From positions 434,001-498,000 of the forward strand of contig NZ_MUYV01000001.1 of the NCBI RefSeq assembly GCF_002014855.1: a DNA stretch of 64,000 nt, given 5' to 3'. The stretch comes from Moraxella porci DSM 25326 (GTDB lineage Bacteria; Pseudomonadota; Gammaproteobacteria; Pseudomonadales; Moraxellaceae). The notes under the pieces were generated by a model. That model did no database searches and was not told where the DNA came from. It was given only the letters and a program-made list of their open reading frames with translations. Every line of letters starts with the position of its first letter. The first letter of the stretch is position 1. Below, piece after piece: positions 37,339-46,803 of this stretch. A program made the translations under genes and the position numbers.

Positions 37339-40027
37339 CATTCAGCAAAGTATCGCAAATAGCGTAGTTACGTTTTTTGATGGCAAATCACCAACTGGTG
37401 AAGCAATTGTGGAAAAGACCAATCAATTTGTCGCTGTTTATGGCTATGAGGGTTCTGTTGATGTTATTGTCCGACATATTGAATCAGTGCTAAGTTGCTC
37501 GATGAGTGTTGGTGATGTCATTACAGATTCAACTTCTGAACATAACAAAAATTGGCCCGAGAGAATTTTATCTGAGGATAAAATTTATAGCAATGGCTAT
37601 GAGCAGTTCTTAAAACATAAAGGTATGGCACCAATAATTGTCAACACAATATCTAAAGTAAATGATGAAATATTAGGCCTTTTGGGAGATCCATTAAGCT
37701 CAACATCATTTCAAAGACGAGGTTTGGTGGTTGGCGATGTGCAATCAGGAAAAACTGGTAACTATTTGTCTTTAGTCACCAAGGCTGCAGATGCAGGTTA
37801 TCGATTTATTATCATCATTGCTGGCATCCACAATAACCTAAGAAAACAAACACAGCAGCGTGTAGATGAGGGATTTATTGGTAGAGAAAGTCTTAAGGCG
37901 CAGATTGGGGGCGTTAAGCCCATTGGTGTTGCCAAATTAAATCCACAGCATCCACATCCTATTTCTTTTACCACGCAGGAGGATGATTTTAATAGTAGAT
38001 TTGCCAATCAAATGCAAGCAAATCTCGGCGATCTCATCTCCCGCTCTCCTGTTGTGCTAGTCATCAAGAAAAATACCAATACACTGAAGAGTTTATATAC
38101 TTGGCTAACTAAGTATAGTAAAAATAGACATGACGATAAAATTGACATTCCCATGCTTATGATTGATGATGAGTCTGACAACGCTTCAATTAACACCAGT
38201 CAAATTGGCGATGATCCAACTAGAACCAATAGTTACCTTAGAAAAATCCTACATATTTTTCGCCAAAGCTGTTATGTTGGTTATACAGCGACTCCATTTG
38301 CAAACATCTTTATCGACCCTGATGCGTATAACTCTGAAACCTTAGAAGATTTATTTCCAAAAGATTTTATTTATTCATTGAGTCCGCCAACCAATTATTT
38401 TGGACCGCAAAAAATATTTTTAAAAGATGGGGATGGGTCGGAGCATATCTCGATACTCGATCCATATGAGGTCGATCGGTTTTTTCCCAAAGGGCATAAA
38501 AAAACACTAAAAGTGACAGATCTGCCACAATCTTTAAAATTAGCTATTCAAAGTTTTTTAATCACGAAAGCGATAAGAAATTTGAGAGGTCAGTCGAATG
38601 ATCATTGCTCCATGTTGATAAATGTTTCAACATTTGTCAATGTTCAAAATCAAATCAAAAATCATGTGGATTCATATGTTGATGACATTCGTAAAGAATT
38701 GATTATTAATGGGCAATTACCCGATATTGAAAAGAGTTCAGAAGTAATTAAGCAACTGCACCAGTGCTACAATGAATATTTCTTAAATGATACCAAGACC
38801 GATGAAGAGTTATTCCATTGGAAAGAAGTGCTTGTGGAGTTAATTCACATGTTTGGTGATTCTCCAAAAGACTATAGCTTCAAAACATTTGTTGTAAATA
38901 GTAAGTCTCAAGATGCCTTGGACTATAACGATTATAAAAAGATTGGCAAGGGACTGATGGCTATTACCATCGGTGGTTTTAGCCTATCTCGTGGACTGAC
39001 AATTGAGGGCTTGACGACTAGTTATTTTTATCGAAGCACCAAAATGTATGATACTTTACTACAAATGGGTAGATGGTTTGGTTATCGACCGGGTTACGAG
39101 GATTTGTGCCGAATCTTTATGACAGAGGAGGCGTATTTTTGGTACCAACACATTGCAAACGCTAGCCAGAATCTAAAGGATCAGGTGGCTAGTATGAATC
39201 AAATGTCTCTGACACCAAAGGACTTTGGGCTTTATGTGCAGTCAAGCGAAGAAGGCTTGATGGTTACTGCCAAAAATAAATCAAGACGAGGTCAGAAGAT
39301 TGAATTGTCGTTATCTTTTGCCGGTCAGCTAAAAGAGTTACACCAGCTTACTAAAGATTTGGGTGTTCAGAAAGCGAACTTGGATTTGTTTGAGCGACTT
39401 TGGGATGGCTTGGTGAAACAAAACTTAAGAAAACCATTGGAGACCAAGCAGGCGGATGTATTTCAGGGTGTGGACACATCCATCGTGGTAGATTTTTTGG
39501 AAAAATTCAATCCTGGATTTAGTGATTTGAATGTACTACACTTTCAAAAGTCGATTGAATACCTTGATAAAATACAATCTAAGTATCCAAAAATGGATGT
39601 AACATTTATTACCAAAAATAAAACATCTGACATTACAACGTTTGCTGACTTTAATTGCATTGAACGCAAAGCCTATGATAAAGGCGAGCCATTCTATCGG
39701 CTAAATAAAGCTCGTGTTGGCGGGCAGGAAGATGAAAAACACGGTTTAGATTTGGATCAATTGGAGAATGGTGAAGAAAAAAATCGAGCTGCTCGCTATA
39801 GACGTGCTAGACAAAAGCCACTTTTGTTGCTGTATCTAGTAAAAATTAAGAGTATTGATGGACTTAATGATACTAGCACTCTTGAGTGCGTTCCAACAAT
39901 CGCCCTTAGTTTTCCATACGGTGATAACAATACCACGGTTACTACAATTTTGGCAAATGGTCCCTATATAAATAGCTTGTTAGACTCTGGCAATGAAGAG
40001 GACTTGGTGGGAGAGGATTATGAATAA
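37322..40027 (+). CDS. Z1-domain superfamily 2 helicase/ATPase
   Basis: About 901 residues; start at ATG 37322 or 37328, overlapping the preceding gene's end. The Walker A is VVGDVQSGKTGNYL (about residue 138), the Walker B-like acidic motif is MLMIDDESDNAS (about 280), motif III is GYTATPFAN (about 320), and a QMGRWFGYRPGY motif (about 580) provides the arginines of motif VI. The Z1 family is known as the motor of R-M-like defence operons that also encode a MutL/MORC ATPase. Its C-terminal third has many charged residues and a QDEKHGLDLDQLE-like acidic stretch. It overlaps the next gene by eight bases. Confidence 0.87.
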   Translation: MNMLNDIQQSIANSVVTFFDGKSPTGEAIVEKTNQFVAVYGYEGSVDVIVRHIESVLSCSMSVGDVITDSTSEHNKNWPERILSEDKIYSNGYEQFLKHKGMAPIIVNTISKVNDEILGLLGDPLSSTSFQRRGLVVGDVQSGKTGNYLSLVTKAADAGYRFIIIIAGIHNNLRKQTQQRVDEGFIGRESLKAQIGGVKPIGVAKLNPQHPHPISFTTQEDDFNSRFANQMQANLGDLISRSPVVLVIKKNTNTLKSLYTWLTKYSKNRHDDKIDIPMLMIDDESDNASINTSQIGDDPTRTNSYLRKILHIFRQSCYVGYTATPFANIFIDPDAYNSETLEDLFPKDFIYSLSPPTNYFGPQKIFLKDGDGSEHISILDPYEVDRFFPKGHKKTLKVTDLPQSLKLAIQSFLITKAIRNLRGQSNDHCSMLINVSTFVNVQNQIKNHVDSYVDDIRKELIINGQLPDIEKSSEVIKQLHQCYNEYFLNDTKTDEELFHWKEVLVELIHMFGDSPKDYSFKTFVVNSKSQDALDYNDYKKIGKGLMAITIGGFSLSRGLTIEGLTTSYFYRSTKMYDTLLQMGRWFGYRPGYEDLCRIFMTEEAYFWYQHIANASQNLKDQVASMNQMSLTPKDFGLYVQSSEEGLMVTAKNKSRRGQKIELSLSFAGQLKELHQLTKDLGVQKANLDLFERLWDGLVKQNLRKPLETKQADVFQGVDTSIVVDFLEKFNPGFSDLNVLHFQKSIEYLDKIQSKYPKMDVTFITKNKTSDITTFADFNCIERKAYDKGEPFYRLNKARVGGQEDEKHGLDLDQLENGEEKNRAARYRRARQKPLLLLYLVKIKSIDGLNDTSTLECVPTIALSFPYGDNNTTVTTILANGPYINSLLDSGNEEDLVGEDYE

Positions 40028-40994
40028 ATACTTTCCTTGGTCGAGCTTGGCGATACCAGCGCAGGATAAGCTAAGCGTCCGCAGAATTTTTGAAACATCA
40101 AATTTTGATATTTATATCGCGAAAGATTTTGATGGAGCTTATCGGTGTTTAATATCGTTAAGCAAAAATCCGTTAATGTTACTGAGAAGTCTTAATCTCA
40201 ATATTAACTCGATGAAAATTGATTTAGCAAAGAGTGAAGGCGGATTGTTTTTGCTCAATATTAAGCTCTTGAATGCGGAAATGTTGGATATATTTGACTA
40301 TATCCTATTTATTCTTTTGTCTGAGTGTGTTTCTGAAAACAATGAGGACTTATTTGTTGCCAAATTATTAAACAATCTAAAAAATTGGCAAAGATTCATG
40401 CAATCAAGAAAAGGTATTTTATCAGAGGAAAAAATTCAAGGATTGATTGCAGAATTGCAATTTATGCATGATTTAATTGAATACAACAAAGAATTTTCTT
40501 CATATGTTGTGGAGTCATGGCGTGGACCAGAGAGACTACAACAAGATTTTATTTTTGAAAACGAGGTCGTGGAAATAAAATCTATTGGAAATATGGATAA
40601 AAAAGTTATTACCATCTCATCTTTGGATCAGTTGCAAGCAAGTGTTGAGAAGTTATATATAATGGTTTATGCGGTCACTAAATGCGATATGCTAAATGCA
40701 GGTGTTAGCTTGAATCAACTTGTTGAAAATTTGGAGGATTTATTAAGTTCGTCTAGTAAATTAATTCTACATGAAAAGTTGCTAGAGGTAGGCTATTTAA
40801 AAAATGAAAAATATGATGATTTAAAATATCAAATTCGAAAAGTTGGTTCATATTTGGCAAGTGATGGATTTCCGAAGCTAACTAGTGGTGCAATACCTGA
40901 TGGCGTGGTAAATGTAAAATATGGCATTGAAATCGACAAGATTGAGCAGTTTAAAAGCTCAATTTGTATTAATGGGCTGTATGCTTTAAATTAG
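40020..40994 (+). CDS. PD-(D/E)XK nuclease-like protein (DUF4420 type)
   Basis: 324 residues from ATG 40020, overlapping the Z1 gene by eight bases. The nuclease-fold signature is IAELQFM (Glu about 145), then QQDFIF (Asp about 174) and VVEIKSIG (Glu-x-Lys about 183-185), an intact D-(x)n-ExK arrangement. It matches the DUF4420/PD-(D/E)XK proteins found between Z1 and AIPR genes in MZA-type loci. It is the only clear nuclease candidate of the operon, so it probably cuts DNA when the ATPases detect invading DNA. Coding sequence is AT-rich like its neighbours. Confidence 0.82.
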   Translation: MNKYFPWSSLAIPAQDKLSVRRIFETSNFDIYIAKDFDGAYRCLISLSKNPLMLLRSLNLNINSMKIDLAKSEGGLFLLNIKLLNAEMLDIFDYILFILLSECVSENNEDLFVAKLLNNLKNWQRFMQSRKGILSEEKIQGLIAELQFMHDLIEYNKEFSSYVVESWRGPERLQQDFIFENEVVEIKSIGNMDKKVITISSLDQLQASVEKLYIMVYAVTKCDMLNAGVSLNQLVENLEDLLSSSSKLILHEKLLEVGYLKNEKYDDLKYQIRKVGSYLASDGFPKLTSGAIPDGVVNVKYGIEIDKIEQFKSSICINGLYALN

Positions 40995-41017
40995 GTTATA
41001 GATATTCGAGGTTCAAT

Positions 41018-43129
41018 ATGGATTTAAATGAATTTTTCTCAATGATTAAAAGTGAGACCTCTGTAAAGGCTTCAGCAAACGGTAGCTATCAGCAGTTGGC
41101 TTTTTTGGATTTAATCACCTCGGATTTGATTGATATCGGCGATATCCAGGCTTTTAATGACTGCAACAACCCCTCATATAACGGTGCTCATATACATGGT
41201 TTTGACATCGAAGAGAATGAAGAGAGTGATTCGGTCAGAATTGATCTTTTTATTACAGATTATGAGCAGAGGGATGGTTTGGAAAGAATAGGCAAGACGG
41301 ATGTCGATTTATATTTCAAGCGACTTCTAAAATTTTTTACTGAATCATTGAATAATGAATTATATCAAAAAATTGATGAGTCAAACTCTGCATATCGCAT
41401 TGCAGAATACATTGAGGATTATAAAGAAAATATTGATGAAGTTAATTTATTCTTTATTAGCGAAAGAGCAACCAGTGAGAAATTTAAGGATTTCTTGCGT
41501 GTAGAGATTGACGGGATAAATATCAAATATCATTTTTGGGATATTTCTCGCTGGGCAAATTTAAGAAATGCCTCTAAGAGTAGAGAGGCTATCGAGATAG
41601 ATTTTGTTGATAGATATGATTCAGCGTTAGCTTGTTTGGATGCATCCAATTTAACTGAGAAGATGCGCTCGTACTTGGTAGTTGTTCCAGGCGGGGTTTT
41701 GGCAGATCTGTATAATGATCATGGAGCAAGATTGTTGGAACAAAATGTGAGAAGTTTTTTGCAAGCAAAAGGCGGGGTGAATAAAGGAATTCGTAGAACA
41801 ATTTTGGATCAGCCGGAGTATTTTTTTGCTTATAATAACGGTATTACAGCAACGGCATCTTCTGTGGAAGTTGAAGATATTGGTGGCGTCTTGAAGATTA
41901 CCAAACTAGTGGATCTTCAGATTGTTAATGGCGGACAAACAACCGTTTCTTTGGCAAGGGCCAAATTAAAAGACGGGGCTGATTTATCTAGAATTTATGT
42001 GCAAATGAAATTGTCGATCATTAACAGTGATTTAACTGATGAGGATTTGGTAGCAAAAATCTCACAATATGCCAACACTCAAAACAAAGTAAATGCCTCC
42101 GATCTATCTGCAAACCATCCTTATCATGTTAAACTTGAGGAATTATCAAGAAGAATATGGGCTCCAGTTGTGCAAGCTACCGCATATCGGCAAACCCAAT
42201 GGTTTTATGAACGGTCTCGTGGTCAATATAACGAGATGCTACAAAAAGACACAAGGCTTAACAAGATAAAATATCCAAAAAGTCAATTATTCAACAAAAC
42301 TGATTTGGCAAAATATATGATGGTTTGGGATTTTAATGAGCCAAAATGGGTAAACATGGGTGCGCAAAAGAATTTTGTGAAATTCACCGAGGAAATTTTG
42401 AAAAATTGGAAAAAGAAAGAGTTTCAAAATTCAATCAATGAAGATTATTATAAAAAAGTGATTGCCCGTGCGATAATTTTTAAACGTACGGAGCGAATCG
42501 TGCAAACTCAACCGTGGTATACCAATGGATATCGAGCCAACATCGTTATTTACACTCTTGCTTTTGTTGCGTGGCACCTGAAGCGGAACAAAAAAGAGAT
42601 AAACTATCAGCAAATTTGGAAAAATCATGAAATTTCCCAAGCATTTGAAAGCATGCTTATTACTTTGTCAAAGGCTGTAAATGATATTTTGCTAAATACT
42701 GATCACCCAAGTCGTACGACTAGTAATATTTCAGAATGGGCAAAGAAGGATGGTTGTTGGGCGCAGATAACGGGTAGTTATAAAGATGCACTCGAGTCTT
42801 GTATTTCAGAGCAATTCAAAAAAGAATTGTTAGACTTGGAGGATATTGAGAAAGCGACTAGCGAGAGAGGCGTATTGGAAAAAAGAAATCAAGATATTCA
42901 GTTGGTTGAAAAAATTAATAGCTATGGAAAGACTTTTTGGTTTGGATTTTTAGAATATTGCCAATCAAGAGTTGATCTATCAAGGATTGAAGAAGGTGTT
43001 TTGCAAACAGCGAGTAGGCAGGCACGAGACCTATCACTTAAACAATGTATTATTTTAAGTGGTTTAATTGAAAAATATGAGCAGGATTATTTAAAGTACA
43101 GCAAGAATCAATCTATTTTTAATAGCTGA
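41018..43129 (+). CDS. AIPR-family (abortive infection phage resistance) protein
   Basis: 703 residues with no signal or membrane segment. The AIPR domain covers about residues 220-560, with the recognisable FFAYNNGITATASSVEV (about 270-286) and LQIVNGGQTTVSLARAKL (about 300-317), followed by AKISQYANTQNKVNASDLSANHPYH. AIPR proteins are linked to abortive infection and are a fixed part of MZA-like loci; their biochemistry is poorly known. The gene begins 23 bases after the nuclease gene and ends 15 bases before the methyltransferase gene. A basic C-terminus is helical. Confidence 0.86.
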   Translation: MDLNEFFSMIKSETSVKASANGSYQQLAFLDLITSDLIDIGDIQAFNDCNNPSYNGAHIHGFDIEENEESDSVRIDLFITDYEQRDGLERIGKTDVDLYFKRLLKFFTESLNNELYQKIDESNSAYRIAEYIEDYKENIDEVNLFFISERATSEKFKDFLRVEIDGINIKYHFWDISRWANLRNASKSREAIEIDFVDRYDSALACLDASNLTEKMRSYLVVVPGGVLADLYNDHGARLLEQNVRSFLQAKGGVNKGIRRTILDQPEYFFAYNNGITATASSVEVEDIGGVLKITKLVDLQIVNGGQTTVSLARAKLKDGADLSRIYVQMKLSIINSDLTDEDLVAKISQYANTQNKVNASDLSANHPYHVKLEELSRRIWAPVVQATAYRQTQWFYERSRGQYNEMLQKDTRLNKIKYPKSQLFNKTDLAKYMMVWDFNEPKWVNMGAQKNFVKFTEEILKNWKKKEFQNSINEDYYKKVIARAIIFKRTERIVQTQPWYTNGYRANIVIYTLAFVAWHLKRNKKEINYQQIWKNHEISQAFESMLITLSKAVNDILLNTDHPSRTTSNISEWAKKDGCWAQITGSYKDALESCISEQFKKELLDLEDIEKATSERGVLEKRNQDIQLVEKINSYGKTFWFGFLEYCQSRVDLSRIEEGVLQTASRQARDLSLKQCIILSGLIEKYEQDYLKYSKNQSIFNS

Positions 43130-43144
43130 TAAGGTGCTTGTAAG

Positions 43145-44329
43145 ATGACAGAATCTCTAAATGATTATCAATTTGTTGACGATTTAAGTTGCCGCAGTCC
43201 TAGCAAGCTAAGGGTTGGAACTGTCTTTAGTGGCATTGGTGCGCTTGAACAAGCATTATTGCGCCTGAATATTAATCACAGTATTGAGTTTGCGGGAGAT
43301 ATTGATCCATTTGTCAAGATTAGCTATTTGAGTAATTATAGGATTAGTGAAGATAGGTGGCATGATGACATTAGGAATTTTAATGCCAAGCCTTTTCGTT
43401 ATGGGGTAGATCTTTTGGTTGGTGGAAGTCCATGCCAAGCATTTTCTATTGCTGGCAAAAGATTGGGCTTGGAGGATGCAAGAGGTACTTTATTTTATGA
43501 ATTTGCCCGAGTAGTTAAAGAATCCAAACCTAAAATTTTTATATTTGAAAATGTTAAAGGTCTTTTGAATCATGATGGTGGTAATACATGGAGGATTGTT
43601 CAGAGTGCTTTCAAAGAGTTGGGCTATGATATCTACTCACAGTTATTGAATAGTAAAGATTATGGCATTCCACAAAATAGAAATCGATTATTTGTTATTG
43701 GGTTTCGTAAGAGGCGCACCCAAGGGTTTTTATTTCCAAAACCTATTGTTTTAAAATATACAATGCAAGATTTTTTGGAAGATTATACGCATAGTAAATA
43801 CTATCTAAGTGAAAAAGGTATTAAGTTTGTAACTAGCTCATTAAATAAAAACAAATGCTACACCCAGATAAATGGTAAAGTTGCATTATGTCAAAAGGCA
43901 AATCAGCAATTTAATTGGCATGGCGACTTTGTGTTTGATATTGTAGATAAAGCTGATTCATTTGTATTTAATGTCAAGGATGTGGAGGAAAAATATTATT
44001 TATCTGACAGTGTTAAAAAGTATGTTTTAGCTCATGGGACAAAATTATATAAAGCTAGGCCTAAAACGGATTTACCGGTTGCAAGAACGTTGCTACAAAG
44101 CATGCATAAAATGCACAGAGCGGGGGTCGATAATTATGTCACCCATTTACATGGAAGAATTAGAAAGCTCACCCCGAGAGAGTGTTTGCGACTAATGGGC
44201 TTTCCAGATAGTTTTAAAATCAATGTGAGCGATACACAAATGTATCGCCAAGCAGGCAATAGTATTGTAGTTGATGTTTTAATTGCTATTTTGCGAGAAT
44301 TGGATATTGCCCAGTATGCTGAGGGCTAA
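43145..44329 (+). CDS. DNA (cytosine-5) methyltransferase of the MZA-type operon
   Basis: 394 residues. SAM-binding motif I is GTVFSGIGALEQAL (about 24-37), motif IV is GGSPCQAFSIAGKR with catalytic Cys97, motif VI is FIFENVKGLL, motif VIII QNRNRLFVIGF, and motifs IX-X are RKLTPRECLRLMGF and YRQAGNSIVVDVL. A target-recognition region of about 130 residues lies between VIII and IX. It presumably marks host DNA so that the preceding four proteins can tell self from non-self. It is the last gene of the plus-strand operon and converges on two further methyltransferase genes 42 bases away. Confidence 0.92.
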   Translation: MTESLNDYQFVDDLSCRSPSKLRVGTVFSGIGALEQALLRLNINHSIEFAGDIDPFVKISYLSNYRISEDRWHDDIRNFNAKPFRYGVDLLVGGSPCQAFSIAGKRLGLEDARGTLFYEFARVVKESKPKIFIFENVKGLLNHDGGNTWRIVQSAFKELGYDIYSQLLNSKDYGIPQNRNRLFVIGFRKRRTQGFLFPKPIVLKYTMQDFLEDYTHSKYYLSEKGIKFVTSSLNKNKCYTQINGKVALCQKANQQFNWHGDFVFDIVDKADSFVFNVKDVEEKYYLSDSVKKYVLAHGTKLYKARPKTDLPVARTLLQSMHKMHRAGVDNYVTHLHGRIRKLTPRECLRLMGFPDSFKINVSDTQMYRQAGNSIVVDVLIAILRELDIAQYAEG

Positions 44330-44371
44330 AAATTCTAGCTATAAGACGTAACCTTATTTGGACTATATTGG

Positions 44372-45589
44372 TTACTCCAAATTTGCTGATAAGTCTAAAA
44401 TAGCTTGTGCAAGCGCCTTGGAAAATTGCGGAGGCACTGCATTACCAATCATCTTGTAATTTGACCCCGCCGAACACATAAACTCAAAGTCATCATCAAA
44501 AGTTTGTAATCTTGCCGCTTCTCTAACAGTAATTGATCTGGCTTGTTTTGAGTCATAATGGATATGTCGCAACCCATCCTTATTTAAGTGTGCAGGGATG
44601 GTGTTGCTTTGTTCATTCTGTCTAAGCACATAATACTTGTGTACGGATGAGCTCCTACCTCGAAAATCTAGATATAGCTTTTGTAGACTTTTTGTTGTAA
44701 GATATTCCTTGCGTCCTGACTCGATATCACTTGCCAATATTTTAAATATCGCAATATCAATTGAGTTGTGATACCTTGGATTGTGAGCGTTAATACCAGT
44801 TTCAAATGGCGTGTGCGAATATTTTTTAGAACCTACCTTATATTCGTCCACAGGTAGTAATTTTGGCAAATCCCCAATTGCTTCGTATACCGTCTTCTTT
44901 GGTGCGTGATAATTTGGAAGAATATTCTGATAAAAATTAGTCAAAACACTTTCACTGTCTAAGACTAAGTCTTTTCTTATTCCAACAATAATTACTCGTT
45001 TGCGATTTTGGGGTACGCCAAATTCTGTTAGATCTTGCAAAGCATGCTTTTTTAGATCAGAAATAATCGCATAGCCGTGTTTGTCAAATTCTTTTCGGAT
45101 TAGTTCAGTCACAGGTATATCTTTGGGTTGAGCTGACAATAAACCAACCACATTTTCAAAGACAAAGAGTTTGGGCTGATATTTATCAACGACTTTGATG
45201 TAACTTTCAAAAAGATAATTGCGGTAATCATCTTTCATATTGTTGCCATCTTGAGCTCTGCCAGCCATTGAGTATGCTTGGCATGGCGGTCCACCGATAA
45301 TTAAATCAATTGTCTGATTGCCAACCACGGTATTAAGACCATGATGTGTGCCGTACTCTTTATCATTTTCCCAACCATTAAATAACTCGTCGGTACGCTG
45401 AATATCAAATCTTAGCACTTTTTCTTCGGCATTAGCATCTTGCCATTTGGTTTTTAGTCGATGAATTAAAGTGTTTGCAGGGTCTTTTTCCCATTCTACC
45501 GCAGCGATGAAATTATAATTTGGGTTTTTATGAAAACCTTCTGATAAACCACCACATCCTGCAAATAAATCAATATAATTTAAAGGCAT
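44372..45589 (-). CDS. DNA (cytosine-5) methyltransferase, second
   Basis: 405 residues. Motif I is DLFAGCGGLSEGF (about 8-20), motif IV GGPPCQAYSMAGRAQ (Cys about 107), motif VI FVFENVVGLL, motif VIII GVPQNRKRVIIVG, and motif X IGNAVPPQFSKAL at the end. Long insertions (residues about 40-80 and 225-330) make it different from the other two methyltransferases here. It starts two bases after the stop of the third methyltransferase on the same strand, so the two form an operon. No restriction endonuclease is next to it. It may be the partner of the MZA genes or a solitary modification enzyme. Confidence 0.92.
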   Translation of the reverse strand: MPLNYIDLFAGCGGLSEGFHKNPNYNFIAAVEWEKDPANTLIHRLKTKWQDANAEEKVLRFDIQRTDELFNGWENDKEYGTHHGLNTVVGNQTIDLIIGGPPCQAYSMAGRAQDGNNMKDDYRNYLFESYIKVVDKYQPKLFVFENVVGLLSAQPKDIPVTELIRKEFDKHGYAIISDLKKHALQDLTEFGVPQNRKRVIIVGIRKDLVLDSESVLTNFYQNILPNYHAPKKTVYEAIGDLPKLLPVDEYKVGSKKYSHTPFETGINAHNPRYHNSIDIAIFKILASDIESGRKEYLTTKSLQKLYLDFRGRSSSVHKYYVLRQNEQSNTIPAHLNKDGLRHIHYDSKQARSITVREAARLQTFDDDFEFMCSAGSNYKMIGNAVPPQFSKALAQAILDLSANLE

Positions 45590-45591
45590 GA

Positions 45592-46653
45592 TTAATTATC
45601 CAAATAAGGTTTTAATTTTTTGGCAAGATGGTAGCCAAGCAGGGGTGGGACGGCATTACCCACTTGTTTATACTGCTGAGTTTTATTGCCGATAAATTCA
45701 AAATCATCGGGAAAGCTTTGTAGACGAGCATTTTCTCGTACAGTGGGTACTCGATCCCATTTGTAGTGAAAATGGTTTCTATGCCCTGTGTCAATTGTCC
45801 GAGATGGTTTTTTGCTGTGATAGCGAGTCCAGGCTTCATTAAACTTACGACTATCGCCAACACCTGGTGGTAGATCTTTATGATTGCCACCCTCAGGTAC
45901 CTGTCTGATAACCGAAATAACATGGTCAGTATGCACTGTACCCACATGGTTTAACAGAACGGATGAATTAGCACGCATTTTCTTTTGGTATTCTGAAGTG
46001 GCAGGGGAGTTGTATTTGGCAATCGCTTGACCAACACTATCTTGCAAACTCGGTAAATCACCAATAGCTTGCTCGCAAGTCACATAGTTTTCTGGTGCGT
46101 GCACAGGCTCTGGGAATTCAAAGCTTGCACCATCTTTTAAACCAACAAAGAAAATACGCTTTCTAATTTGAGGAACGCCGTAATCAGGTGCATAAAGGAC
46201 CTGGAAATTGATAGTGTAGCCCAGTTTACCAAATTCTTCCAAAATAGCTGTTTTTGCTTTGCCTTGATACAAAGTGGCTAAGCTAGGGACATTTTCCAGT
46301 ACAAACGCTTTGGGTTGAAAGCACTCAACAGCTTTAACCATGCTGTAAAACAATATATTACGATCATCATCCTCTTGGCGCTTACCTGTCAAAGAAAAGC
46401 CTTGGCAAGGTGGTCCTCCAATAATAACATCCACTGAACGATGGTTGATCACCTCAGCCATTTCATCAATAGTTTCATCCTTAAATAAATCACCTTTGAG
46501 CGCAATGGCTCCTTCGTGATTTCTTTCGAATGTTTTTAGTGCCATCTCGTCAAAATCAACACCGAGCAGTACTTCATAACCTGCATCTATAAAGCCTCTT
46601 GAAAGACCGCCACAACCCGAAAACATATCAATTACAGTAGGCTTGTTTCTCAT
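45592..46653 (-). CDS. DNA (cytosine-5) methyltransferase, third
   Basis: 353 residues. Motif I is DMFSGCGGLSRGF (about 9-21), motif IV IGGPPCQGFSLTGKR (Cys about 83), motif VI FVLENVPSLA, motif VIII YGVPQIRKRIFFVGL, motif IX TVRENARLQSFPDDF and motif X GNAVPPLLGYHLAK. All catalytic residues are present. It is the promoter-proximal gene of a two-gene minus-strand operon with the second methyltransferase. About 150 bases separate it from the defective IS copy 2. Paired m5C methyltransferases usually serve an asymmetric site of a type II system, but no endonuclease gene is seen. Confidence 0.93.
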   Translation of the reverse strand: MRNKPTVIDMFSGCGGLSRGFIDAGYEVLLGVDFDEMALKTFERNHEGAIALKGDLFKDETIDEMAEVINHRSVDVIIGGPPCQGFSLTGKRQEDDDRNILFYSMVKAVECFQPKAFVLENVPSLATLYQGKAKTAILEEFGKLGYTINFQVLYAPDYGVPQIRKRIFFVGLKDGASFEFPEPVHAPENYVTCEQAIGDLPSLQDSVGQAIAKYNSPATSEYQKKMRANSSVLLNHVGTVHTDHVISVIRQVPEGGNHKDLPPGVGDSRKFNEAWTRYHSKKPSRTIDTGHRNHFHYKWDRVPTVRENARLQSFPDDFEFIGNKTQQYKQVGNAVPPLLGYHLAKKLKPYLDN

Positions 46654-46803
46654 TAGAAAAGTATACCAACAAACAAGAATTAAAATCCAATATTTTATCA
46701 GATTTTTGAATTTTTAACAAAGAAATCAAGCTATTTCCGCCAAACATATCCCAGTAATTGCCTTTTCTAATCATGCTGTGTGTCATCTCTTACATCTAGC
46801 AAC

